Positions 26,037 to 35,000 of a DNA stretch of 64,000 bases are shown here, piece by piece. The notes below the pieces were generated by a model that saw nothing but the letters and a program-made list of their open reading frames with translations, did not search any database and was not told where the DNA came from. The position numbers were made by a program, and so were the translations under genes. The number at the start of each line of letters is the position of its first letter. Positions within the stretch are counted from its first letter, which is position 1. The stretch comes from Rhizobium sp. 16-488-2b (lineage in GTDB: Bacteria > Pseudomonadota > Alphaproteobacteria > Rhizobiales > Rhizobiaceae), in assembly GCF_017741815.1 (NCBI RefSeq), contig NZ_JAGHMF010000036.1, positions 248,001 through 312,000 on the forward strand. The letters run 5' to 3'.

Positions 26037-26067
26037 CAAAAAAGGGGCCGCTCAGCGGCCCCTTTTT
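26037..26067. terminator. Bidirectional intrinsic terminator after gcd
   Basis: GGGGCCGCT (26044-26052) and AGCGGCCCC (26054-26062) form a perfect hairpin flanked by A-run and T-run on its two sides (AAAAAA before, TTTTT after). It lies 24 bp beyond the gcd stop codon and so terminates gcd on minus. The remaining bases between here and prkA (25803-26036) hold no gene and should contain the prkA promoter. Confidence 0.85.
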
Positions 26068-26085
26068 GTTGCTTTGCGCTGACGT

Positions 26086-28515
26086 TTAGTTCGGCAGAGC
26101 GTAGGCGATGACGTAGTCGCCACGGATATCCGACTGGCGTGCGCCGCCGGCCGAGATGATGACGTACTGCTTGCCTGTCTTCGGCGACTTGTAGGTCATC
26201 GGGCCGCCCTGGCTGCCGACGGGCAGACGGGCTTTCCAGACTTCCTTGCCGGTCGCCGTGCTGAAGGCGCGCAGGTAGAAGTCCTGCGTACCGGCTATGA
26301 AGATCAGGCCGCCCTGGGTGGCGAGCGTGCCGCCGAGCGTCGGCATGCCGATCGGGATCGGCAGACCCATCTTGATACCGAGCGGGCCGGTGTCTTCGAC
26401 GGTGCCGACAGGAACCTGCCAGGCAATCTTCTGCGTCTTCATGTCGATCGCCGTCAGGCTGCCGAAGGGCGGAGCCTGGCAGGGAATGCCGAGCGCCGAC
26501 AAGAAGCGGTTCTTGTCGACCGCGTAAGGCGTCCCCTTCATCGGCACGAGGCCCATGCCGGTGTTGACGGACTCACCACCGCTGTTGACGGCCTTGGTCG
26601 GTGCGGCTTCCTTCATCTGGATCCACAGGCCGAGGCGCATGTCGTTGACGAAGATGTAGTTGGAGTTCGGATCGGTCGAAAGGCCGCCCCAGTTCATGCC
26701 ACCCAGCGAGCCCGGAAAGTTGAGCGCGAGGTCGGTGCCCGGAACCGTGTAGACGCCATCGTAGCGCATGCCCTTGAACGCGATGCGGCACAGCAGCTGG
26801 TCAAACGGCGTCGCACCCCACATGTCGCTTTCGGTCAGCGTCTTGGCGCCGATCTGCGGCATGCCGACGGAGAGCTTCTGGGTCGGAGCATAGGGCTCGT
26901 TCGGGATGTTGCCCGGCTTCACCGGGACATCGTCGACCTTGGTCAGCGGCTGACCGGTTGCACGATCAAGCACATAGAGCTGGCCAGCCTTGGTGCCGAA
27001 CACCAGAGCCGGAACCGTCGTGCCATCGGCCTTCGGGAAGTCGATGAACGAAGGCTGCATCGGAACGTCGAAGTCCCACAGATCGTTGTGAACGGTCTGG
27101 TAGACCCACTTCTCACGACCGGTGGTGGCGTCGAGCGCCAGCATCGAGGCACCGTACTTGTGGTCGAGATCGGTGCGGGTCGCGCCGTAAAGGTCGACCG
27201 ATGGGCTACCAACCGGCATGAAGACGGTGTTGGAAGCCGGATCATAGGACATCGACGCCCAGACGTTCGGGGTCGAACGCGTGTAACTTTCGCCCGGAGG
27301 CGGCAGGAGCGTGATGTTGGGGTTGCCCGGGTCGAATGCCCAACGCAGCTGACCGGTCACGACATCGAAGCCGCGCATGACGCCGCCAGGCATGTCGGTG
27401 CTGACGTTATCGGCAACGCGGCCGCCAACGACGACGGTGGTGCCGGCAAGCGTCGGCGCCGAGGTCAGAACGTAGCTCGGATCAGCCGCCTGGCCCATGC
27501 CGACCTTGAGGTCGACGCGGCCGTTGGTGCCGAAATCGGGGCAGAAAGCGCCGGTGTCGGCGTCGAGCGCGATCAGCTCGGCGGTGATCGTGTTCATCAG
27601 GATGCGGCGTTCGCAAAGCGCGCCGGGTGCGACGTTAACCGCGGTAACCGGTGTGGAGTTCGGTGCCGAAGGCTGTTCGAGCGCACGCGTCGCATCGAAA
27701 TAAGCGAGGCCGCGGCAACGCATCCAGACCGACGACTTGGCGTTGATCTCGGTCTTCCAGATTTCCTTGCCGGTATCGGCATCGATCGAGATGACGTTGT
27801 TGTGCGGGGTGCACACGAACACGCGATCGCCGACCTGCAGCGGGGTTTCCTGGTCTTCCGCGCCGTTGGCGCCGGGGCTGATCGGCGTGTCGCCGGTGTG
27901 GTATTCCCACGCAACCTTCAGATCGTTGACGTTATCGACGTTGATCTGGTCGAGCGCCGCGAAGCGGCTGCCGCCCGAGGTGTTGCCGTAGGCTTCCCAG
28001 TTCTTCTGTTCGCGAGCAGGATCGACCGGCGTGCGGGCCGGGCCGGCGCCGCTGGCCACGACCGGCGGATGCGGAATGAACATGCCGTAGAAGGCTGCGC
28101 CGGTGCCAATCGCGAGGATTAGAGCAAGGCCGAACGAGGCGCCATAAGCGGGCGTGCGGCCAGCCGAGCGACGCAGCAGCGGGAAGGAGAGGGCAACGAC
28201 GATGGAGCCGACGGCAATCGCCAGCAGGCGCGAGATCAGCGGCCAGAACTCAAAGCCGGCATCCCAGATGGCCCAGATGACCGAAAGAACGAAGACAAGG
28301 CCGAAGAGCAGGGCGCCCACCGGCTTGCGCCGGATGATGAGCAGGCCCGCGATAACAAGTCCGACGCCGGCGAGCAGGAAGTACCAGCTGCCGCCCAGCG
28401 AGACGAGCTTGCCGCCGCCGACCGCGAAAAACAGCCCGGCGAGCGTGATGATCGCGCCGAGCAATACCAACCACAGGCGACCTAGCAGCGCCGGTGGGTT
28501 CGGTGATTTATCCAT
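26086..28515 (-). CDS. gcd: Membrane-bound PQQ-dependent glucose dehydrogenase
   Basis: 809 residues, the length of Gcd/quinate dehydrogenases. Five N-terminal membrane helices occupy residues 1-135 (LWLVLLGAIITLAGLFFAVG first). A periplasmic eight-bladed PQQ propeller follows, with WEYHTGDTPISPGANGAEDQ, TPLQVGDRVFVCTPHNNVIS and YRSTPNVW-like motifs (YTRSTPNVWASMSYDP). It oxidises aldoses to lactones in the periplasm and feeds electrons to ubiquinone. No pqq synthesis gene is in the window, so the cofactor must come from elsewhere. A terminator follows. Confidence 0.95.
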   Translation of the reverse strand: MDKSPNPPALLGRLWLVLLGAIITLAGLFFAVGGGKLVSLGGSWYFLLAGVGLVIAGLLIIRRKPVGALLFGLVFVLSVIWAIWDAGFEFWPLISRLLAIAVGSIVVALSFPLLRRSAGRTPAYGASFGLALILAIGTGAAFYGMFIPHPPVVASGAGPARTPVDPAREQKNWEAYGNTSGGSRFAALDQINVDNVNDLKVAWEYHTGDTPISPGANGAEDQETPLQVGDRVFVCTPHNNVISIDADTGKEIWKTEINAKSSVWMRCRGLAYFDATRALEQPSAPNSTPVTAVNVAPGALCERRILMNTITAELIALDADTGAFCPDFGTNGRVDLKVGMGQAADPSYVLTSAPTLAGTTVVVGGRVADNVSTDMPGGVMRGFDVVTGQLRWAFDPGNPNITLLPPPGESYTRSTPNVWASMSYDPASNTVFMPVGSPSVDLYGATRTDLDHKYGASMLALDATTGREKWVYQTVHNDLWDFDVPMQPSFIDFPKADGTTVPALVFGTKAGQLYVLDRATGQPLTKVDDVPVKPGNIPNEPYAPTQKLSVGMPQIGAKTLTESDMWGATPFDQLLCRIAFKGMRYDGVYTVPGTDLALNFPGSLGGMNWGGLSTDPNSNYIFVNDMRLGLWIQMKEAAPTKAVNSGGESVNTGMGLVPMKGTPYAVDKNRFLSALGIPCQAPPFGSLTAIDMKTQKIAWQVPVGTVEDTGPLGIKMGLPIPIGMPTLGGTLATQGGLIFIAGTQDFYLRAFSTATGKEVWKARLPVGSQGGPMTYKSPKTGKQYVIISAGGARQSDIRGDYVIAYALPN

Positions 28516-28941
28516 TGAATAGCCTCATTGCATATCCGGCAAACGAAAATGGAAAGCCCGCAACGCGAAATGCTCGCCGCGCTCGTCCGCCGTTCGGTTA
28601 GTTGTCTTAACGACAGCAGGCGAAAAGTTGCGATGTCGAGCACACGCAGGCGGGCGAACCGTGATCTACGAAAAGCGGCGCGCTCCGCGCCCATTCGGGA
28701 AATCTGCAAAAGTCCATCAGGCTCGTCCTACGTGGTTCGAAGTTCACGCGTCAGGCACCGACGGAGGGAGACAGCACCTTAACGTCTCCAACCCTGAGCG
28801 CGGATATATCGCCAGCGACGGCTTGGTGGCAAGAGCTATTTTAGAAGAGTAAACAATAGCCCGTGAGGGCGTTGCGCACGAGGCTTTCGCGTCAGCGACG
28901 GCAGCTGGACTTCATACCTTATCTGCTTGGCCGGTCCTGAT
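28516..28941. other. Intergenic region upstream of gcd
   Basis: 426 bp between the start of gcd and the stop codon of the next minus-strand gene. It has no open frame with a convincing start and must carry the gcd promoter. I see no clear terminator for the upstream gene or strong repeat in it. Confidence 0.4.
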
Positions 28942-29511
28942 TTAGAACGGGTTCGTCGCGGCGCTTTCGATCTTCACCGGCTTCTTGTTCGACAGCCGTT
29001 CGATGCAGCCGGCATAGGTCGCGTGCATGGGATAGATGCGCGAGGTCGGAATGACCCAGTCGGGCTCGTTACCCTGGAACGAGACGTTGATATCGGCCAT
29101 TCCACTAAGTGCGGCGCGAATAATGCCCTGAACGCCGCCCGCGTTGGAATTTCCAGGCAGGCTCCAGACCCGTAGGCTCTTGTTGTCAGCGCCGATGGCG
29201 GGCACCTCCATGCTGTTGCTCTTGCCCGTCACCGAAACCTTGGTGGCGAGATGGTCCGGGAGCGACCATGCCTCGTTCTTGATGATCCACGACGCATCCT
29301 TGAGGCTTTCGCGGAACTCGACGGTCTTTCCCGTCATGCTGTCCCAAACTAGCGCGCAATACGGCTCGCCGCCATTATGGATATAGCCGATCGACCATTG
29401 ACGCGACGATCCAATCCATTCCTCGGTACCGTTGGCAACCAGCGGAGCGCCGGCGCTGAAGAGAGCGGCGGCAAGAACAACTCTCGTGGAAAGAACGGCG
29501 AGCGGTATCAT
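28942..29511 (-). CDS. Putative secreted protein of unknown function
   Basis: 189 residues with an N-terminal signal-peptide-like segment (residues 1-27, VLAAALFSAGAPLVANG). The mature part has WSIGYIHNGGEPYCALVWDS and a C-terminal MHATYAGCIERLSNKKPVKI; the two Cys could form a disulfide. GAGG lies about 10 bp before the ATG. It resembles small periplasmic proteins that sense or inhibit, but I do not recognise the family. It is alone between gcd and the ureohydrolase gene. Confidence 0.7.
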   Translation of the reverse strand: MIPLAVLSTRVVLAAALFSAGAPLVANGTEEWIGSSRQWSIGYIHNGGEPYCALVWDSMTGKTVEFRESLKDASWIIKNEAWSLPDHLATKVSVTGKSNSMEVPAIGADNKSLRVWSLPGNSNAGGVQGIIRAALSGMADINVSFQGNEPDWVIPTSRIYPMHATYAGCIERLSNKKPVKIESAATNPF

Positions 29512-29639
29512 TTTCCGTACCTCGGTGCAAACACGGCTTGGTCTTCAGGCATTGCCCTTGAACAGTCCTTGTCGCACGAACAGGTTTCAAACCGGTGAAT
29601 CGCCGCGCTTCCCTCTCGTTGCCGTCGCCCGTCTGTGTG

Positions 29640-30578
29640 TCAGGGAAGGACACACAGCATCTCGTAGAGCAGATTTGCGGCGATCAGCGCCGTGTTGCCC
29701 GAGGGGTCGAATGGCGGTGAAACCTCGACCAAATCACCGCCGACAAGGTTCAACCCGGCGCAGCCACGGATGATCTCGAGTGCCTGCCATGTCGTGAGAC
29801 CACCGATCTCGACCGTTCCCGTGCCCGGCGCAAAGGCCGGATCGAGGCTGTCGATGTCGTAGGTCAGGTAAACAGGTGTCGAACCGATCTTTGCGCGGAT
29901 CTCTTCCATCAGGGGCTTCAGCGATTTGCCCCAGCACTCCTCGGCCTGAACGACCGTCCAGCCCTTGCCGCGGGCCCAATCGAAGTCCTCGGGCGAATAG
30001 CCGGTGCCGCGCAGGCCGATCTGGAACACCTTGTCGTTGACGAGGAGCCCGTCGTCATAGGCGCGGCGGAACGGCGTGCCGTGGGCGATCTTCTCGCCGA
30101 ACATCTCGTCGTTGGTGTCGGCATGGGCGTCGACATGGATCAGCGCCACGGGGCCGTGCTTCTTCGCGATCGCGCGCAGGATCGGATAAGTGAGTGTATG
30201 GTCGCCGCCGAGCGTCAGCGGGATACAGGGATGGGTCAGGAGGTCGTCGTAGAAGGCGGTGATGATATCGACCGACTTCTTGAGATCGAAGGTGTCGATC
30301 GGCACGTCGCCGATATCGGCCACCTGCATCCGGGCGAAGGGCGCCGCACCTGTCGCCATGTTGTAGGGACGCAACATGCAGGATTCCTGCCGGATCTGGC
30401 GTGGACCAAGGCGGGTGCCCGGCCGGTTGGAGGTGCCGACGTCGAGCGGAATCCCTACGAAACACGCGTTAAGACCCTCCGCCGTCGCCTGGCTCGGCAG
30501 CCGCATCATCGTCGCCGGACCGGCGAAGCGGGGCATATCGTTGCCGCCGAGCGGCTGGTTGAACGTGTGGTCCGGCAT
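29640..30578 (-). CDS. speB: Agmatinase/arginase-family ureohydrolase
   Basis: 312 residues, the usual size. All Mn-binding motifs are present: GGDHTLTYPILRA, IHVDAHADTNDEMFGE, and YDIDSLDPAFAPGTGTVEIG. It would split agmatine (or another guanidino compound) to urea and an amine. The frame is open far upstream, but ATG 30578 has AGGAG upstream and starts MPDHTFNQPLGGNDMPRFAG, the normal N-terminus. It follows the flavin amine oxidase by 50 bp on the same strand. Agmatinase versus guanidinobutyrase cannot be decided from sequence; the symbol is provisional. Confidence 0.88.
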   Translation of the reverse strand: MPDHTFNQPLGGNDMPRFAGPATMMRLPSQATAEGLNACFVGIPLDVGTSNRPGTRLGPRQIRQESCMLRPYNMATGAAPFARMQVADIGDVPIDTFDLKKSVDIITAFYDDLLTHPCIPLTLGGDHTLTYPILRAIAKKHGPVALIHVDAHADTNDEMFGEKIAHGTPFRRAYDDGLLVNDKVFQIGLRGTGYSPEDFDWARGKGWTVVQAEECWGKSLKPLMEEIRAKIGSTPVYLTYDIDSLDPAFAPGTGTVEIGGLTTWQALEIIRGCAGLNLVGGDLVEVSPPFDPSGNTALIAANLLYEMLCVLP

Positions 30579-30628
30579 GGCTTCGTCTCTCCTGATCGCG
30601 ATGGATATGTCTTGGTGTCGTCCGGGCG

Positions 30629-31870
30629 CTACCCCGCAAGGGCGGCGATGACCTCGCGCGCGGCGCGCTCGCCGCTTTGCAGGGCGCCGTGGGCGGTTGA
30701 AAAGTCCGTGGTGTGGGTCGCTTCGCCGGCGAAGAAGACACGTTCGTCGTACGATCTGGCGAGCGTCAGGCGGGCGTCGGAATGGCTGGGCAGTGCATGG
30801 CTGTAGGCGCCGCCGATGGAAGTCGTCCTGGTCCAGTCCGATGCGATGAGCGGGCGGAGATTGCGACGGATATCGCTGCCGAACAGATGAGCGAGCTGAT
30901 CTGTCGCGCGTGCGAATGCCGCTTCGTGCCCCTGCTCCGCCACGGCGCGCGCGCCGGCGCCGCCGAGAAAGCATTCGATTACGGGCTGGCCGAAGGGGCG
31001 GATATAGTAGCTTCCGGTCGATGCATCGCGGGGATCGCCGATAAGGTGCGTCTCGTCCTCGAATGGACCGGAGCCGATGATCTCGAGGAAGAGCTTCTCG
31101 TTCGCCCCAAGTGGCAAGCGCGCCGCCGCCTCTCGCCATGCATCGAATGCGGATGGCCAGCGGATCGTGTCTCCGGCCAGGATATTGGTGGAAGTGGTGA
31201 CGATGACCGCGCGGGCGCGCACGTTGCCGACCGCTGTATCGACCTCGACGCGACGTCCGTCGAGCCCGATCGCCTCGACGGGCGTCGAAAGCCTCACCAT
31301 CGCCTCTGCAGGCATGGCGGCGCTGACGAGTGCGCCATAGCCGGTTGCGACGCGCCAGTTGAAGTGCGTCGAGGCTCCGTCGTAGGCCGCGTAGTCCTTG
31401 CAGGAAATGCGCTCTAGTTCGTCGCCGCTGATATAGCCGCTCAGCGCTTGCAGATAGCTTGTCCAGCCGTCGGCCGGGTCGAGCGCATCGGCGGCGATGT
31501 CGGAGAGGGGCGGAGTGGTGGAGACCCGCTCCGTCCAATTCTCGAAGGCGATATGCGCCTCATCGCGCTCGGATGGAGTGAAGCCGAGATCGCGAAACTG
31601 CCCGCCCCAGGCGGATGGCTGGCGATCGACGGCGATGCCGGTCTCGCCGGCAATGCGGGTCCAGGGATTTCGATCGCCGGAGTGAAGCCAGCCGCAGCCA
31701 AGATCGACGACGCTGCCTGCTGCCGTTTTCGTCCAGGCACGGCCGCCCTTGCGGTCAAGAGCCTCGAGCACCAGCGTCTTCAGACCGGCCTTGGCGAGCG
31801 TTCGGGCCGCACCCGTGCCGGCCGCGCCGGCGCCAATGATCACAACATCGGGCTCTTCCATCATCGACAT
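30629..31870 (-). CDS. Flavin-containing monoamine/polyamine oxidase
   Basis: 413 residues. The N-terminal FAD-binding motif is VVIIGAGAAGTGAARTLAKA (residues 9-28), followed by LEALDRKGGRAWT, the GG-motif of the amine oxidase family. The C-terminus has RVFFAGEATHTTDFSTAHGA, the FAD-pyrophosphate region, then LQSGERAAREV. It would oxidise an amine to an aldehyde with H2O2 release. Paired with the ureohydrolase, it may act on agmatine-, putrescine- or guanidino-derived amines. Start at 31870 (ATG 31864 is also possible). Confidence 0.9.
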   Translation of the reverse strand: MSMMEEPDVVIIGAGAAGTGAARTLAKAGLKTLVLEALDRKGGRAWTKTAAGSVVDLGCGWLHSGDRNPWTRIAGETGIAVDRQPSAWGGQFRDLGFTPSERDEAHIAFENWTERVSTTPPLSDIAADALDPADGWTSYLQALSGYISGDELERISCKDYAAYDGASTHFNWRVATGYGALVSAAMPAEAMVRLSTPVEAIGLDGRRVEVDTAVGNVRARAVIVTTSTNILAGDTIRWPSAFDAWREAAARLPLGANEKLFLEIIGSGPFEDETHLIGDPRDASTGSYYIRPFGQPVIECFLGGAGARAVAEQGHEAAFARATDQLAHLFGSDIRRNLRPLIASDWTRTTSIGGAYSHALPSHSDARLTLARSYDERVFFAGEATHTTDFSTAHGALQSGERAAREVIAALAG

Positions 31871-31987
31871 GGCCTAGGCGACTTTCCTTGCGGTCAACTG
31901 AATACGAACGTCTCCGCCACATGCTCCATAAATGGCTTGTCGATCAATGCCGTTTTCAGGCTCTTCTCTGAAACTACGAACCATTGC

Positions 31988-32015
31988 GGGCGCGGCATCG
32001 AATTCCGCCGCGCCC
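31988..32015 (-). terminator. Hairpin after the octad-repeat gene
   Basis: GGGCGCGGC (31988-31996) and GCCGCGCCC (32007-32015) are perfect 9-bp arms with a 10-bp loop, starting 13 bp past the stop codon at 32028. No long T-run follows on minus, so it may stabilise the mRNA 3' end or act as a weak terminator. Confidence 0.5.
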
Positions 32016-32027
32016 ACAATCAGCTGC

Positions 32028-35000
32028 TTATCCCAGATAGGACATGATCACCGAGGCAACCTGAGACGATTCACTCGTGTCCGGCGATGCTGCGGCCGAG
32101 GTCGTTGTCTCCGACGGCGTGGTGGCCGTCGTCGTGGTCGTTGTCGCGGCGGCGGCGCTTGCGCCAGAGAGCGGGCCGTTGGTCAGCGCCTGCACCTGGG
32201 CAGAGGTCATCGCGTTGATCTGGGCCGGCGTGAAGGCTTCGGCCTGGCTCACCGTCAGCGCGCTGAGCGCTCTCGTGCTGAGCCCCGAAACCGCGCTGGA
32301 GCTGAGCGCGATGATGCTCTCGGGCGAGAAGCCCGCCAGGTCATCCTGGCCGAGCGCCGCGGCCTGAACGACGTTGAGCGCGCCGATCTGGGTGGTCGAG
32401 AGCATACCGATCTGCGCCGAGCTCATCGCCACGACCTGGCTATAGCTGAGCGCCGCCACCTGACCCGTGGTCAGCGCCGCGATGTCGTTCGACGGCAGGG
32501 TCGAGAACAGTGCCGTCGTCAGCCCCTTGATAGAAGCCGGCGTGATGGCCGCGAACTCCTCGGTCGACAGCGTCTGCAGCTGGTCGGTCGTCAAGCCGGC
32601 AAGCCCGGTCGAGCTCAGGGCCGCGATCTGGTCGGTGGAGAAGGTGCTGAACTGATCTGTGCTCAGCGCGTGAATCTGATCGCTGGTCAGGCCTGAAACC
32701 CCAGAACTTCCCAGAGCCGCGATCTCCTCGGTGGAGAGTGATGCGATGAAGTCCGTCGACAGTCCCTTCATGGCGCCAGAGCTGATCGCCGCCAGCTTAG
32801 CGGGCGTCAGTGCGTCGAGGCTGGACGAAGTCAGCCCCTTCAGCGCATCCGAACTGAGCGCCGCGATCTGGCTTGTCGAGAGCTTCTCCATCTGGTCGAT
32901 GTTGAGCGCACCAGCCTGGGCGCTGCCGAGGCCGGCAATCCCCTTTGCGCTCAGCGCCGCCACCTGCTCGACCGAAAGCACGGCGATGTCGCCGGTGCTC
33001 AGTGCCGCGACCTGGGCCGAGCCCAGGGCGCCTATCTGGCCGGTCGACAGCATCTCGACCTGGCTTGTGCTCAGGGCCGCGATCTGGGCGGTTGAGAGCC
33101 CGGCAATACCCGCCGTGCTAAGCGCGCCGATCTGTTCGGCCGACAGCGAGGAGATCGTCGTCGGCGACAATCCGGAGATGGCGGCAGAGCTGATCGCGGC
33201 GATATCGGCCGTCGAGAAGCTGTCGAGATCATCCGTGCCGAGTGCTGCGATCTGCTTGGAGCTCAGCGCTCCCACCTGCAGGCTGGTCAGCGCTTCTGCC
33301 TGATCGACGCTGAGTGCGGCGATCTGGTCGGTGCTGAGGCCGGCGATGCCTGCGGTGCTGAGCGCCGCGATCTGGCTTGGCGAGAGTGAGGCAAGAGCCG
33401 CCGTCGACAGGCCGGAGATGGCCGACGAGCTGATCGCGGCGATCTCGGCCGTGGTGAAGCTGTCGAGATTGCCGGACGTCAGAACGGCGACCTGCCGTGA
33501 GGAGAGCGCGCCGATCTGGATGCTGGTCAGCGCCTCCATCTGGTCGCTATGCAGCGCAACCAGCTGGCTGGTCGAAAGCCCCGCTATGCCCGCGGTGCTC
33601 AGCGCCGCGATCTGCTCCGGCGAAAACGCGCCGATGTCGGCAGTGTTCAGCGCCGCGATCTGCTTGGAGGTCAGCGCGCCGACCTGGGCGGTTGTCAGTG
33701 CTTCCACCTGGTTGGTCCGCAGCGCGCCGATCTGGTCACTGGTGAGCCCGGCAATGCCGGTGGGGCTGAGGGCCGAGATCTGGTCGCCCGAGAGCGAGGC
33801 GATCGCCGATGTCGAAATCCCTGCGATCGCGCTGGAGGTGATCGCGGCCATGTCGGCTGTGCTGAAACTGTCGAGATCATCCGTTCCAAGTGCTGCGATC
33901 TGCTTCGAGTTCAGCGCGCCCACCTGAACGCTGGTGAAGGCCTCGACCTGGCGCACGCTGAGCGCGCCGATCTGATCGCTGGTCAGGCCGGCAATCCCCG
34001 CCGTGCCGAAGGCAGCGATCTGGTCGATCGAAAGCGCCGCGATACGGTCGGTGGCAAGGGCGGCGACCTGTTTAGAGCTCAATGCGCCGATCTGCGCTGT
34101 TGTCAGCACCTCCACCTGGTTGGATCCGAGCGCGGCCATCTGGCCGCTGGACAGACCTGAAATTCCGGCCGAGCTCATGGCGACGATCTGGGCGGTCGAC
34201 AGTGCGCTGATCGCGGCGGTCGAAAGGCCAAGGATGGCGCCCGAGCCGATGGCGGCGATATCGGCGGTGGAGAAGTGCGAGAGGTCGTCCGTGCCCAGGG
34301 CTGCAATCTGCCTCGAGTTCAAGGCGCCGACCTGCAGGCTGGTCAAGGCCTCGGTCTGATCGGTGCTCAACGCCGCTATTTGATCGCTGCTGAGGCCGGG
34401 TATGCCCGTCGTGCTCAACGCGGCGACCTGCGCGGTCGTCAGCGATGCGAGGTCGTCGGTGCCAAGCGCTCCGATCTGCCGCGAGCTCAAGGCTGCGATC
34501 TGGCTCGTGGTCAGCGCGCCGATCTGGTCGCTGCTGAGCGCGCTGATGAGATCAACGGTCAGGCCGGCGATGCCAGCGGTGCTGAGTGCAGCGATCTGGC
34601 TTGTCGTCAGCGTCGCGAGTGCGGCGGCCGACAGGCCGGCGATGGCGCCGGAGTTGATCGCGGCGATGTTCTTCGCCGACAGGATGGCGATATCGTCGGT
34701 GCTGAGAGCCGCCGTCTGCTTCGAGCTCAGCGCTCCGATCTGCGCCGACGTCAACGCTTCCACCTGATCGGTGCGTAGCGCCGAGATCTGGCCGGTCGTC
34801 ATCCCCGTGATCGCCGCCGTGTTCAGCGCCGCGATCTGGCTGCTTGAGAGCGCCGCGATCGTACCGGTCGAGAGGCCGATGATGGCGCTGGAGCCGATGG
34901 CCGCCATATCCTTGGTCGAGAAGGTTGCGATGTCATCGGCGGTGAGGGCGGCGAGCTGCGAAGAGCTCAGGCCGCTGATCTGGCTGCTCGTCAGCGCTTC

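Noticed and set aside
30579..31538. In-frame N-terminal extension of the ureohydrolase
   Set aside because: It overlaps the flavin amine oxidase in another frame and has shadow composition; ATG 30578 fits the family start.
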